A DNA stretch of 64,000 nucleotides from NCBI GenBank assembly GCA_963784195.1, contig CAWARA010000029.1, positions 13,317 to 77,316 on the forward strand. The letters run 5' to 3'. This document shows, one piece after another, positions 1 through 8,552 of the stretch. The DNA comes from CAVQAH01 sp963784195 (GTDB taxonomy: Bacteria > Acidobacteriota > Vicinamibacteria > Vicinamibacterales > 2-12-FULL-66-21). Every line of letters starts with the position of its first letter. The first letter of the stretch is position 1. Position numbers and translations under genes: made by a program. The notes below the pieces were generated by a model. It was not told where the DNA came from. It saw only the letters and a list, made by a program, of their open reading frames with translations, and ran no database searches.

Positions 1-2569
1 TCACGAACAGGTCCCAACCCGCGTCGATCGTTCCGCTGAACTTGAGGAGCCAGTTCGTAAAGTCGTTCTCGGTGTACTCGTTTGGCGTCGACGGGAAGCT
101 GCCGAAGAACGCGAAGTTCGAGATGGCGGTGCCGAACCGGTTGTTCGCGTAGTTGTTGCCGAACTCGTGCGTCCACGTGTACGAGAACGACGCATTCATC
201 GACCACCGCTGCGCGAAACGCTTCCGCGCGGACAGTTCGATCGTCTTGTACGTGCCCTCGTAACCGTCGATGTTGGTGGTCAGCTGACTCGATCCGCGCG
301 ACGTGTCGTCGAGGTTGAAGAACGGAAACGCCGCATTGTCCGCCGTCGTCGTCACATCACCGTCGGGCCCTGGATCGATGACCGTGACCGGCACGTTGAA
401 GGCGCTGAACGGTCTGAGGATGTTCACCTGCTGCCAGCCGTTCTTGTCGTTCTTGTAGACGTACCCGAACACGTACGCCGAGGTCGCGCAGCACGGCGCG
501 CTCCAGGAACACGGACGCCTCGTCCGTGTAGGAGTTCTCGAGATCTGGATCGATGGCCGCGTTGGCCACACCGCCGAATCGGGTCTGCAGGACGCCCTCT
601 TCGCCTTCCTGGAAGATGCGGTCGTTGTTCAGGTCGTTCCAGACGCGATCCGAGGTACTGGTTGGCCGTGTTGGGGTTGACCGAGTCTGCCAGGTTAACG
701 CCCGGGTTGAAGTAGAAGCGCCCCCAATTGCCTTTGAGCACCGTGCTGCCGTCACCGAGCAGGTCGTACGACGCGCCGATCCTCGGCACTATGTGATTGA
801 ACACGACCACATCGGATACCTGTTCAAAGGTCAGGGCGACAGGCACGAAACGGCCTGCAGCCAGCGACTGTTCGGGGAGCCAGACTCGGTAACGATCGAA
901 ACGGGCGCCCGACGTTCAGCGTGAGCCTCTTGACGACCCAGGAGTCCGTCACGAACAGGCTGGTCGTGGCCAGCGCGCTCCAGCTGTCGGCGTTGTTGCC
1001 GAGACGAACCGCCGCTGGTGTCGCCCCCGCCGGTCCGTTGGCGAGCGAACCGTTGACGAAGTGGATGACGTTGTCGGCGTAGGTGGAACTCCAGATCGTC
1101 TCGCCCTTCTCGTCGAGATACTCGCCGCCGATCTTGAGCGTGTGCGAGCCGCCCGCGAACCGGTCCTTGAAGAAGTTGATCGCGCCGGTGTACTGGTTGC
1201 GGCGTCGCCGCAGTTCCCAGCCACGACCGCCACCGAGGATTTCATTCGTGGTGAGCGACTCGTAGCGGGTATCGAGGGTGTTGCTGTCGAGGCCGAAGTT
1301 GTAACCGAACTGGCCCGCGCGGAATTCGGCGAACATGTTCTGGCCGATGGTCCCGTTCCATTCCCCCTTGTAGACCCAGCTCGGTGAATCCTGCAACACG
1401 GTCGAGTTGCCGAGGATGTGCACCGGTGCGCCTAGCCGGTTGCTGCTGTCCGTGCGGTTCGGCTGCTGCTTGGTCCCATGCTGGAGATAGCCGACGAATC
1501 GATTGTTCGGATTGAACTGATAGGTGCCCTTGCCCGTGTAGTTGAACAGCTTCGTGTCGAATGGCGTGCCGTCGAGGATACTGCCAGACGGCGGCGCCGC
1601 TACAGAGTTCCGCTGGTTCACGTAGGCGAAGTATCCCCACAGTTTGTCGCGTACGAGCGGTCCGCCGACTCCGATGTTGACGTTCCGGTAGGCCGCGAGG
1701 CGATTACCGTCCGGACGGATCGTCGCGCCGGGAACCGGAATGGTCTGTTCGCCCGGCAGGTTACTGCTCTGAATATCTTCGTTCTCGTAGTCGTAGTAGA
1801 GGTTCACCGCAAGGCGGCTGCCGCCGCTCTTGCTGACGAACTGCGTCAGCACGCCGGGGTTCGGCATTTCAGCCGAATTGGCGGCCGCGCCGATGAACAC
1901 TTCTTCGAACGATCCGTAATCGAGGTAGAACCCTGCAGCCGAGGTGCCTTCCGTCGTGTTGATGCCTTCGATGAGCGGCCGGTTCTGGCCGAAGTAGCCG
2001 TAGGCGAAATAGTTGGTCTGCGTGCCGGCGGTGCTTCCGCCGACATCGACGCGTGCGAGCGCGACCGAAGGCGTGGCGCCGAGCAGCGACCACATGTCGC
2101 GCGCATTCGGCAGCGAGGCGAGCGCCTGCTGGTCGTAGTTGGTCTGCAACCGCGTCGCTGACGGATCGACGACCGGCGATTCGCCGGTGACCGTGACGGT
2201 TTCTTCGAGCGTCGCGACTCCGAGTTTGATGTTGACGGCGGAGTTGAAGCCGAGCGTCACCTGGATTCCTTCGCGGACGAACTTGCTGAACCCAGCCAGC
2301 ATGAACTCCAGCTTGTATTCACCTGGCGGCACCGACGGAAACCGGTAGATGCCTTCTTCGTTCGTGACCGCGGTCAGTGCGCCGATTTGGGCGGGAGATG
2401 TGGCGGTCACACTCACGCCGGGTAACACGTCGCCGTTGCCGTCGACGACCTGCCCGCTGATGCTCCCTGTGGAGCTCGCGCCGCCGCCTTGCGCGAGGAT
2501 GGGCGACGCGGTTGCCAGCACGAGCGCCCACGCACAGATCAGCGTGGTCCAAGCCTTCATCCGAGTCAT
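1..2569 (-). CDS. TonB-dependent receptor, Oar-like with carboxypeptidase-regulatory domain; partial, frameshifted
   Basis: Outer-membrane beta-barrel transporter of the Oar/CarboxypepD_reg-like family; the 3' end lies beyond the left edge. The start at 2569 has a GGAGG 3 bases upstream. The protein begins with a signal peptide (MTRMKAWTTL... ending near ASPILAQ), then a CarboxypepD_reg domain (about residues 35-110, SGQVVDGNGDVLPGVSVT), then a plug-like segment and barrel strands. At least three reading-frame changes are needed to keep homologous barrel sequence: near 905 (after VVKRLTLNVG), near 655 and near 480. Beyond 480 one frame stays open to base 1 and reads like barrel strands (for example SMNASFSYTWTHEFG). 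Residues on both sides of each shift look conserved, which suits sequencing indels as well as a recent pseudogene. The ligand cannot be told from sequence. Confidence 0.85.
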
Positions 2570-2891
2570 GGCGCCTCCTTCGTCTCTATCCGAGGAAGTC
2601 CGATTCGAAGATCGTGCGCATTGGAGCCGATTGCGAGGCGTGCGTCAAACTGAACCCATGCAAGCTCAGGCATAACCTGTCGAGCAGAAAACGTGGGACG
2701 CCCACCTGCGCACTCGCGCACTTGCGCACGTGCGCACTCGCGCACTATCCTGTCGCCACGCGTGCAGGACGCGCCCCGTCCGCGGGAAGGGATGCTCCCA
2801 CCTGTCGTCGCTCGCACAGCCTTACGTGCCAGACGAACCTCCGGCCCGTCTTCGCGGACAACGGGCGCATCCCTGAACGGGAGGTGTCGTC
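2570..2891. other. divergent intergenic region
   Basis: Space of 322 bases between the divergently transcribed TonB receptor and ankyrin gene. It should hold both promoters, but I see no clear consensus pair. It contains the short 8-bp repeat array described at 2703-2746. The GGAGG at 2880-2884 is the ribosome binding site of the ankyrin gene. Confidence 0.5.
2703..2746. repeat. 8-bp tandem array, GCGCAC words (family I)
   Basis: Five successive copies of the word GCGCAC separated by two variable bases (TC, TT, GT, TC) give an 8-bp period. GTGCGCAC is itself palindromic. It lies in a divergent promoter region, unlike most other arrays of the window, which lie at gene 3' ends. Confidence 0.7.
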
Positions 2892-4460
2892 ATGGCGTCC
2901 GAAGAACGTCCGTCCGTTTTCGTCGAACCGCTCCCCGCCAAACCGAACCTCGAGATGCAGCAGAAGCGTGCGAAGGATCTGCTTCGCGACGCCTGGGCGC
3001 GCGACGCTGAAGCCCTCGCGCGAATCCGCGCGCTGCATCCGAAACCGCCGGAGCCTGACGCGCTGAAGCTGGCCGACGCGCAGCTCGTCATCGCTCGCGG
3101 CTACGGCTTCGAGAGCTGGGCTGACCTGAAGCGCAAGATCGAGTCGCTGACGCGATCGCCGAAGCAATCGTTTTTCGCAGCGGTCCGGCAGGGCGACGTT
3201 GCGCGCGCGCGCGAGCTTCTGTCGGAGCACGCCGAAGTTCGTGACGCGGTGAACGAACCGGCTGGTGATTTCGGTGGCCGGCCCGTACACATGGCCAGGA
3301 AGAACCTGGCGATGATCGATCTCCTGCTCGAATTCGGCGCGGACATCAATCTCAAGAGCGAGTGGGGCGCGGGCGGCTTCGGCATCCTCGAGAGTCAGTG
3401 GACGCCCGAGGAGGTCGATGCGCTCGTGTCACGCGGGGCTGTGATCGACGTCTGTGCCGCGGCTCATCATGGCAGGTTCAATCGACTCGCGGAGCTGATC
3501 GAAAGCGACCCTTCGCTCGTCCATGCGCGCGGCGGCGACGGCAAGACGCCGCTGCACTGGGCCTCGACGGTGGAGATCGCGCAGTATCTGATCGACCGCG
3601 GCGCCGACATCGATGCCATTGACGTCGATCACCAGTCGACCCCCGCGCAATACCTCGTGCGCGAGGCGCCGGACGTCGCCCGATTGCTGCTCGCCCGCGG
3701 CGCGTGGTTCGACATCTTCATCGCCGTCGGCCTGCGCGACCGGGCGCTGGTCGATCGCAGCCTCCGTGACGACCCGGAAGCGCTGGATCACCGCACGTGG
3801 CACGGCAAGTACACGACCGTTCACAAGGAAAGGCCATCCACCAGGGCGGAGCTCGGTGGTCACCGGGGTGACGTCTACCGCTGGGTGTTCGATCACAACG
3901 TGACCGCGCTCGACGTCGCCGCGGCTCTCGGCTATCCCGAGATCGTCGATCAGCTGCTTCGGCACGCGACCCCCGCTCAGCGTCTGCTGGCTGCCTGTGG
4001 CAGAGGCGACCGTGCGGCCGCCGAAGCCGTGGTCGCCGACCATCCGGACGTCGTCACGGGCCTCTCGACAGCACAGATGCGCCTGATCGCCGATCGGGCG
4101 CATGCCAACGACACATCAGCGGTGATCCTGATGCTCGATCTCGGCTTCGACCCGCTCGCGCGCGGCGTCGATGACTGGGAGCCGGCGAGATGGGCGGCGT
4201 TCCACGGAAATGCCGTGATGTTGGACCGCCTCCTGCGGCATAATCCGCCGGTCAACGTTCCAGACCCCTCGTATGGAGGGACGCCACTCGGCCAGTGCGT
4301 GTACGGGTCGCTTCACGGTTGGTCGTGCAGGACCGGTGATTTCGCGCGCAGCGTCGAGCTGCTGCTCGCGGCCGGCGAACGCCCCGACCCGAGCTATCTG
4401 CCGACCGGCCGGGACGATGTGGACGCGGTTTTACGGAAACATTTCAAGCACGGAACGTAA
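2892..4460 (+). CDS. ankyrin repeat protein
   Basis: A 522-residue ankyrin-repeat protein, probably a protein-protein interaction scaffold. No signal peptide or membrane segment is visible. The N-terminal ~95 residues form a helical region (AKDLLRDAWARDAEALARI, then YGFESWADLKRKIESL) often seen in front of bacterial ankyrin arrays. Repeats follow from about residue 100 to 500, for example DGKTPLHWASTVEIAQYLIDRGADI and VTALDVAAALGYPEIVDQLL. The start ATG has GGAGG seven bases upstream. It is followed by a hairpin repeat and then, on the same strand, an acyl-CoA ligase. The partner is unknown. Confidence 0.85.
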   Translation: MASEERPSVFVEPLPAKPNLEMQQKRAKDLLRDAWARDAEALARIRALHPKPPEPDALKLADAQLVIARGYGFESWADLKRKIESLTRSPKQSFFAAVRQGDVARARELLSEHAEVRDAVNEPAGDFGGRPVHMARKNLAMIDLLLEFGADINLKSEWGAGGFGILESQWTPEEVDALVSRGAVIDVCAAAHHGRFNRLAELIESDPSLVHARGGDGKTPLHWASTVEIAQYLIDRGADIDAIDVDHQSTPAQYLVREAPDVARLLLARGAWFDIFIAVGLRDRALVDRSLRDDPEALDHRTWHGKYTTVHKERPSTRAELGGHRGDVYRWVFDHNVTALDVAAALGYPEIVDQLLRHATPAQRLLAACGRGDRAAAEAVVADHPDVVTGLSTAQMRLIADRAHANDTSAVILMLDLGFDPLARGVDDWEPARWAAFHGNAVMLDRLLRHNPPVNVPDPSYGGTPLGQCVYGSLHGWSCRTGDFARSVELLLAAGERPDPSYLPTGRDDVDAVLRKHFKHGT

Positions 4461-4473
4461 GGAATGTGAACTG

Positions 4474-4567
4474 TCAACTCCCAACGTCCAACTTCCAACT
4501 CCCAAGGAGATCTCAGTCGATCGGCTGAGCACTTCTTTGGGAGTTGGGAGTTGGACGTTGGGGGTTG
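4474..4567. repeat. heptamer inverted repeat, family A (CAACNYC)
   Basis: The left arm (4474-4507) is made of 7-bp words of the form CAACNYC (CAACTCC, CAACGTC, CAACTTC, CAACTCC). The right arm (4535-4567) is its near-perfect reverse complement (GGGAGTT, GGACGTT, GGGGGTT). The loop holds a second palindrome at 4512-4529 centred on CGATCG. The array begins 13 bases after the ankyrin stop codon. Arms of the same family bracket the IS110 remnant at 41096 and 42545. Confidence 0.9.
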
Positions 4568-4584
4568 TGTCAGCGAGGTAGGCG

Positions 4585-6168
4585 ATGATTTTCCGTGCCC
4601 CCGAACCGGACGTAGCCATTCCTGAAACCGCGCTGACGCCCTTCCTGATCGATCGGGCGCTGGCGCGGCGCGACAAGCCTGCGTTCATCGACGGACCGAC
4701 GGGGCGGACGATCACGCATCATCAGTGGGTCACCCTTACCCGGAAGGCCGCGGCCGGGCTCGCCAGCCGCGGCTTCGGCAAGGGTGATGTGTTTGCGATT
4801 TTCAGTCCGAATCTGCCCGAATATTCGGTGGCCTTCCACGCGGTGTCCCTCGTCGGGGGCATCAACACCACGATCAATCCGACGTATACGGTCACCGAGC
4901 TCGCGCAGCAGCTGCGGGACGCCGGGGCGCGCTACCTCGTGACGGTTCCTCCGTGCGCCGAGAAGGCTTTCGAGGCGGCCCGGGCGTCGGATGTGAAGGA
5001 AGTCTTCGTGTTCGGCGACGCTGAGGGTGCGACGCCGTTTTCCGCGCTCCTGTCGGGCGAAGGCGACCCGCCCGCCGTGACCATCGACCCGCGCCACGAT
5101 CTCGTCGCGCTTCCTTACTCCAGCGGAACGACAGGCATCCCCAAGGGCGTGATGCTGACGCACCACAACCTCGTTGCCAACTTCGTACAGTCCTCTGCCG
5201 GCATGTGCGTGGAAGAGAGTGACGTGCTTCTCGGGGTCCTGCCGTTCTTCCACATCTACGGCATGACCGTGATCATGAACTTCGCGTTGTACCTGGGCGC
5301 GACGGTCGTTACCATGCCCCGGTTCGACCTGGAGCAGTGTCTGTCGACGATTCAGAAGTACGGCGTGACCGCGGCCAACGTCGTGCCGCCGATCGTGCTG
5401 GCGTTGGCCAAGCATCCGCTGGTGGACAACTATCAGCTGGGCTCGCTGCGCTTCGTGCTGTCGGGCGCGGCGCCACTCACGGAGCACCTCGCCACAGCGG
5501 CCGCCACGCGGCTGGGCTGCCGGGTCCTGCAAGGATACGGTCTGACCGAAACGTCCCCGGTCACGCATGCCACACGCATGAATGGAGCGCGGATCAGCGC
5601 GGGCAGCGTCGGACCTCCGGTGCCGAACACCGAAGTGAAGGTGATTGACGTGACCAACGGATCCCCCCTGGCTGTGAAACAGGAAGGGGAGATCTGTATT
5701 CGCGGCCCGCAGGTGATGCGTGGCTACTGGAACCAGCCCGACGCGACGAGCGCGATGATCGACCCCGACGGCTGGCTTCACACCGGTGACATCGGCTACG
5801 CCGACGAGGACGGCTGTTTCTTCATCGTCGATCGCCTCAAAGAGCTCATCAAGTACAAGGGCATGCAGATAGCTCCGGCAGAGCTCGAAGCGGTGCTCCT
5901 CGGCCATCCTGCCGTTGCGGATGCCGCCGTCATTCCTGTCGCTGACGAATGTGCGGGTGAGGTGCCCAAAGCCTACGTCGTATTGAAGAGCGGCGTCGTG
6001 CCCAGTGACGTCGAGGGTGAGCTCATGCATTACGTCGCGGAGCGCGTGGCGCCGTACAAGAAACTCCGAGCCATCGAGATCGCGCCGCAGATTCCGAAAT
6101 CACCCTCTGGCAAGATCCTTCGCCGGCTTCTCGTGGATCAGGAACGAGCGCGGGCCTCAGCCGTATAG
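4585..6168 (+). CDS. AMP-dependent acyl-CoA ligase, 4-coumarate--CoA ligase-like
   Basis: Member of the ANL superfamily that activates a carboxylic acid as acyl-AMP and transfers it to CoA; cytoplasmic, 527 residues, full length. The AMP-binding P-loop YSSGTTGIPKGVMLTHHN lies at about 174-191, the A5 motif GYGLTETSPVTH near 318, the A7 motif WLHTGDIGY near 395, the hinge DRLKELIKYKGMQI near 418 and the C-terminal catalytic lysine in PKSPSGKILRR near 507. Overall layout resembles 4CL and medium/long-chain fatty acyl-CoA ligases; substrate cannot be assigned. It follows the ankyrin gene across a family A hairpin and is followed by a family C array. Confidence 0.9.
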   Translation: MIFRAPEPDVAIPETALTPFLIDRALARRDKPAFIDGPTGRTITHHQWVTLTRKAAAGLASRGFGKGDVFAIFSPNLPEYSVAFHAVSLVGGINTTINPTYTVTELAQQLRDAGARYLVTVPPCAEKAFEAARASDVKEVFVFGDAEGATPFSALLSGEGDPPAVTIDPRHDLVALPYSSGTTGIPKGVMLTHHNLVANFVQSSAGMCVEESDVLLGVLPFFHIYGMTVIMNFALYLGATVVTMPRFDLEQCLSTIQKYGVTAANVVPPIVLALAKHPLVDNYQLGSLRFVLSGAAPLTEHLATAAATRLGCRVLQGYGLTETSPVTHATRMNGARISAGSVGPPVPNTEVKVIDVTNGSPLAVKQEGEICIRGPQVMRGYWNQPDATSAMIDPDGWLHTGDIGYADEDGCFFIVDRLKELIKYKGMQIAPAELEAVLLGHPAVADAAVIPVADECAGEVPKAYVVLKSGVVPSDVEGELMHYVAERVAPYKKLRAIEIAPQIPKSPSGKILRRLLVDQERARASAV

Positions 6169-6399
6169 GCCGTTGGGCCGAGGCCCTCTCACCGCCATCG
6201 CCCATTGCCCATCGCCCATCGCCCATCGCCCATCACCCATCGCCCATCGCCCATCGCCATGGGCGATAGCCCATCCGCAACAACGACCCTCTCACAATTT
6301 TCGTATTGGCCTAAAGTCCAGCTTGTGCGGTCGAGCAGGATAGCGGATCGTAGAGCCTTCCATCGCAGCAGTTCCGAACCGATTTCTGGGGGTTGTCCT
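6169..6399. other. intergenic region before the sensor kinase
   Basis: 231 bases holding the family C array (6192-6262) and, after it, an AT-richer stretch (6290-6320) that may carry the promoter of the kinase. An open frame runs through the region in phase with the kinase, but its translation is only repeat words (SPIAHRP), so I do not extend the gene into it. Confidence 0.5.
6192..6262. repeat. heptamer array, family C (GCCCATC)
   Basis: About nine tandem copies of the 7-bp word GCCCATC, with single-base variants GCCCATT and ACCCATC. The array ends in a short inverted copy (ATGGGCGATAGCCCAT), so it is mostly single-armed. It starts about 24 bases after the stop of the acyl-CoA ligase. The same word array is entered again at the right edge of the window (63978-64000). 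Confidence 0.9.
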
Positions 6400-7482
6400 A
6401 TGTCTCCCCACCCTGTCAGGGGCCGACGCAGACCGAGTCCAGCCATTACGCGGAGAGATCTGATTCCTGATTTCGGTGTCGCGTCCGCGACCGTTGCCAT
6501 CACTGCGCTCGCTCATCAGGCAGTGATGTCGATTCTGGGAGGTCAGCCGCCGCTGGTGCTGTTTGCCGCAATGGCGGCCGGACTCACGTCATGGCGCGGG
6601 CTCGGCCCCGGCATGCTGGCCAGCTCGCTCGGCGCGGTTATTGGAGGGGCGCTCTTCATCCAGCCGTTGGACAAGATCGAGGGCCGAAGCGCGAACGTGC
6701 CCCTCGAAACGCTCATGCTGTTCGGCGGTTCGATGTTCATCTGCTGGCTCATCTATCGGCTGAAAGCCGATCAGGAACAGGTCGAGGCTGTTTACGACCG
6801 GCGGAACGACGCGCTGGCGTTCGTGTCGCACGAGCTTCGCCAGCCTCTGTCGAACGTGAAGCTGGCCGCGGCCATGCTCGAACGCGACCATTCGGGCGCG
6901 ACACGGGAGCGAGCCACACAGCTGATCTCGCGATCGGCTTCGCGTCTGGGAAAAGTGATCGACGATCTCGCAGATGTGACGAGGCTCCAATCGCAGAGCC
7001 TGCGCATCGATCGGAAGCCTCTCCGCCTTCAGGATTCCATTCTGGCGGCAGCGGAGGGTGCTGCCCCCGGCATCGAGCAACGCCAGCAATATTTCGAGAT
7101 CGACGTCCCGCCGGATCCTCCGCAGTGGATCAGGGGCGACCCCGATCGCCTGCAACAGGTCTTCACGAACCTGCTGTCGAACGCCTCGCGGTATTCGCCC
7201 GACGGCGCCGAGATCTCCATTTCCTCCCATATGGAGGACGGCAGGGCCGTTGTCGTGGTGCGCGACACGGGCATTGGCATCCGCCGCGACATGCTCGATC
7301 GCATCTTCGATCCGTTCGTGCGCGAGAACGGCGCCGTTGCCGGCGGCCTTGGCATCGGCTTGACCCTGGTCCGCAATCTGGTCGCCGCGCATGACGGCAA
7401 CATTTCCGCCCACAGTGACGGCCCGGGTCACGGAAGCGCGTTCACTCTCGAACTGCCACTGACGAGCGGCCCCTCGAACTGA
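6400..7482 (+). CDS. membrane sensor histidine kinase (DUF4118-like)
   Basis: A 360-residue two-component sensor kinase. The start at 6400 is chosen because upstream in-frame codons fall in a repeat array; GGGGGT lies just upstream. Residues about 25-110 hold three to four hydrophobic segments like DUF4118 of KdpD-type kinases. A HisKA domain follows with the phospho-acceptor motif SHELRQPLSN (near 145). The HATPase domain has an N box (NLLSNASRYS), G1 (DTGIGI), F (FDPFV) and G2 (GGLGIGLTLV) boxes. No response regulator is adjacent, so it is an orphan kinase of unknown signal. Confidence 0.88.
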   Translation: MSPHPVRGRRRPSPAITRRDLIPDFGVASATVAITALAHQAVMSILGGQPPLVLFAAMAAGLTSWRGLGPGMLASSLGAVIGGALFIQPLDKIEGRSANVPLETLMLFGGSMFICWLIYRLKADQEQVEAVYDRRNDALAFVSHELRQPLSNVKLAAAMLERDHSGATRERATQLISRSASRLGKVIDDLADVTRLQSQSLRIDRKPLRLQDSILAAAEGAAPGIEQRQQYFEIDVPPDPPQWIRGDPDRLQQVFTNLLSNASRYSPDGAEISISSHMEDGRAVVVVRDTGIGIRRDMLDRIFDPFVRENGAVAGGLGIGLTLVRNLVAAHDGNISAHSDGPGHGSAFTLELPLTSGPSN

Positions 7483-7752
7483 CCGGTCAGCCCTCCAATC
7501 TGGGCGGCTGTCGTCGGTTCTTAGTGCCTGGTGCTCGGTCGCCAGCCGAGCCTCAACCCCGAACCCCCGAGTCCCGAGCCCCGAGCCCCGAGCTCCGAGC
7601 CCGAGCTACGAGCCACGAGTCCCGGCTCAATCGGCACCACGGCCGCTCGTGGCGTTGGCCAGGCTTTCGTGGCAGATTACCGAGTGGGCACACCTGTGCG
7701 GCCATTCCGGCTGGCCCTGAGTTTGAATGATGAGCTACCAGGAGAAATCTTT
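7483..7752. other. intergenic region before hdeD-like gene
   Basis: 270 bases between the kinase stop and the HdeD start. It holds the family D heptamer array (7553-7625). The remaining sequence has no coding character that I can support. Confidence 0.5.
7553..7625. repeat. heptamer array, family D (CGAGCCC)
   Basis: Tandem 7-bp words CGAGTCC, CGAGCCC, CGAGCCC, CGAGCTC, then CGAGCTA, CGAGCCA, CGAGTCC, with one 6-bp copy in the middle. No long complementary arm is visible nearby. The same family flanks the IS481-like element on both sides (9813-9831 and 11277-11312). Confidence 0.88.
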
Positions 7753-8310
7753 ATGCAGACCTTCGGATCGACTGTCTCGCAGTTCTGGTGGATGCTCGTG
7801 TTGCGCGGCGCCGTGGCCATCCTGTTCGGCATCCTGGCTTTCATGTGGCCAGGCGTCACGCTCTCCGTGCTGATCCTCCTCTTCGGCGCCTATGCGCTGG
7901 TCGATGGCATCGCCGCGATCATCGTGGGCATCAAAGAGTACGGCGACCGTGAGCGCTGGTGGGCGACATTGCTGAGTGGTCTCGTCAGTGCCGCGGCGGG
8001 GCTCGTGACGTTCTTGATGCCTGGCCTGACCGCCATTGCGCTGTTGTGGCTGATCGCCTTCTGGGCGATCGTTCGTGGCGTCTTCGAAATCATGGCGGCG
8101 ATTCGGCTGCGCCACGAGATCGAAGGTGAACTGCTCCTCGGGATCGGCGGCGCGCTGTCGATCGCGTTCGGGCTACTGATGCTGTTCTTCCCCGGCGCAG
8201 GAGCCCTCGCCGTCGTGTGGTGGATCGCCGCATTTTCGATTGTCTATGGAGTCGTGATGCTGGCGTTGGGCTTTCGGGTTCGCGGCCTCGGCCGTCTCGT
8301 GGGTGCCTAG
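7753..8310 (+). CDS. HdeD family membrane protein
   Basis: A 185-residue integral membrane protein with six hydrophobic segments, typical of the HdeD (DUF308) family. In enterobacteria HdeD is tied to acid resistance at high cell density; elsewhere its role is poorly known. The ATG at 7753 is preceded by AGGAGA at a normal distance, so the longer upstream frame, which runs through repeat sequence, is rejected. Segments include LVLRGAVAILFGILAFMWPGV and ALLWLIAFWAIVRGVFEI. The next gene on this strand is only an ADOP fragment directly after the stop codon. Confidence 0.85.
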   Translation: MQTFGSTVSQFWWMLVLRGAVAILFGILAFMWPGVTLSVLILLFGAYALVDGIAAIIVGIKEYGDRERWWATLLSGLVSAAAGLVTFLMPGLTAIALLWLIAFWAIVRGVFEIMAAIRLRHEIEGELLLGIGGALSIAFGLLMLFFPGAGALAVVWWIAAFSIVYGVVMLALGFRVRGLGRLVGA

Positions 8311-8435
8311 CCTTCGACGTCATCAGTCTGGTGGGCGCGGCGGCCGTGCTGGCCGTCACGACCCTGCTGGCCACGCTCATCCCTGCGCGCCGAGCCGTCC
8401 ACCTCGAGCCGATGACGGTGCTGCGCGGCGAGTAA
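8311..8435 (+). pseudogene. C-terminal stub of an ADOP permease
   Basis: About 41 codons directly after the HdeD stop read FDVISLVGAAAVLAVTTL and end in IPARRAVHLEPMTVLRGE before a stop. This matches the last transmembrane helix and the PARRA..(D/E)P...LR.E ending shared by every intact ADOP in this window. Nothing upstream belongs to it, so it is the 3' scrap of a deleted or recombined permease gene. The stop codon is followed at once by a family E heptamer array. Confidence 0.8.
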
Positions 8436-8552
8436 TCGGAAATCGGAAATCGGCAATCGGAGATCGGAAATACAGGAGTCATTTCCGCGATTGCCGATTG
8501 TCTTCGATTACCGATTGCCGATTTCCGATTTCCGATTACCGATTGCCGATTT
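8434..8552. repeat. heptamer inverted repeat, family E (ATCGGAA)
   Basis: The left arm (8434-8470) consists of ATCGG plus two variable bases (AA, AA, CA, AG, AA). The right arm (8488-8552) is the complementary orientation (CGATTGC, CGATTAC, CGATTTC and so on, about nine words). The element separates the ADOP stub from the convergent amidohydrolase gene, whose last codons and stop lie inside the right arm. Confidence 0.92.

Noticed and set aside
4570..6030. Minus-strand open frame opposite the acyl-CoA ligase
   Set aside because: Shadow of the ligase gene; His/Arg-rich low-information translation.
6205..6399. N-terminal extension of the sensor kinase
   Set aside because: The extension is translated heptamer words; the start at 6400 has a ribosome binding site and leads into the membrane domain.
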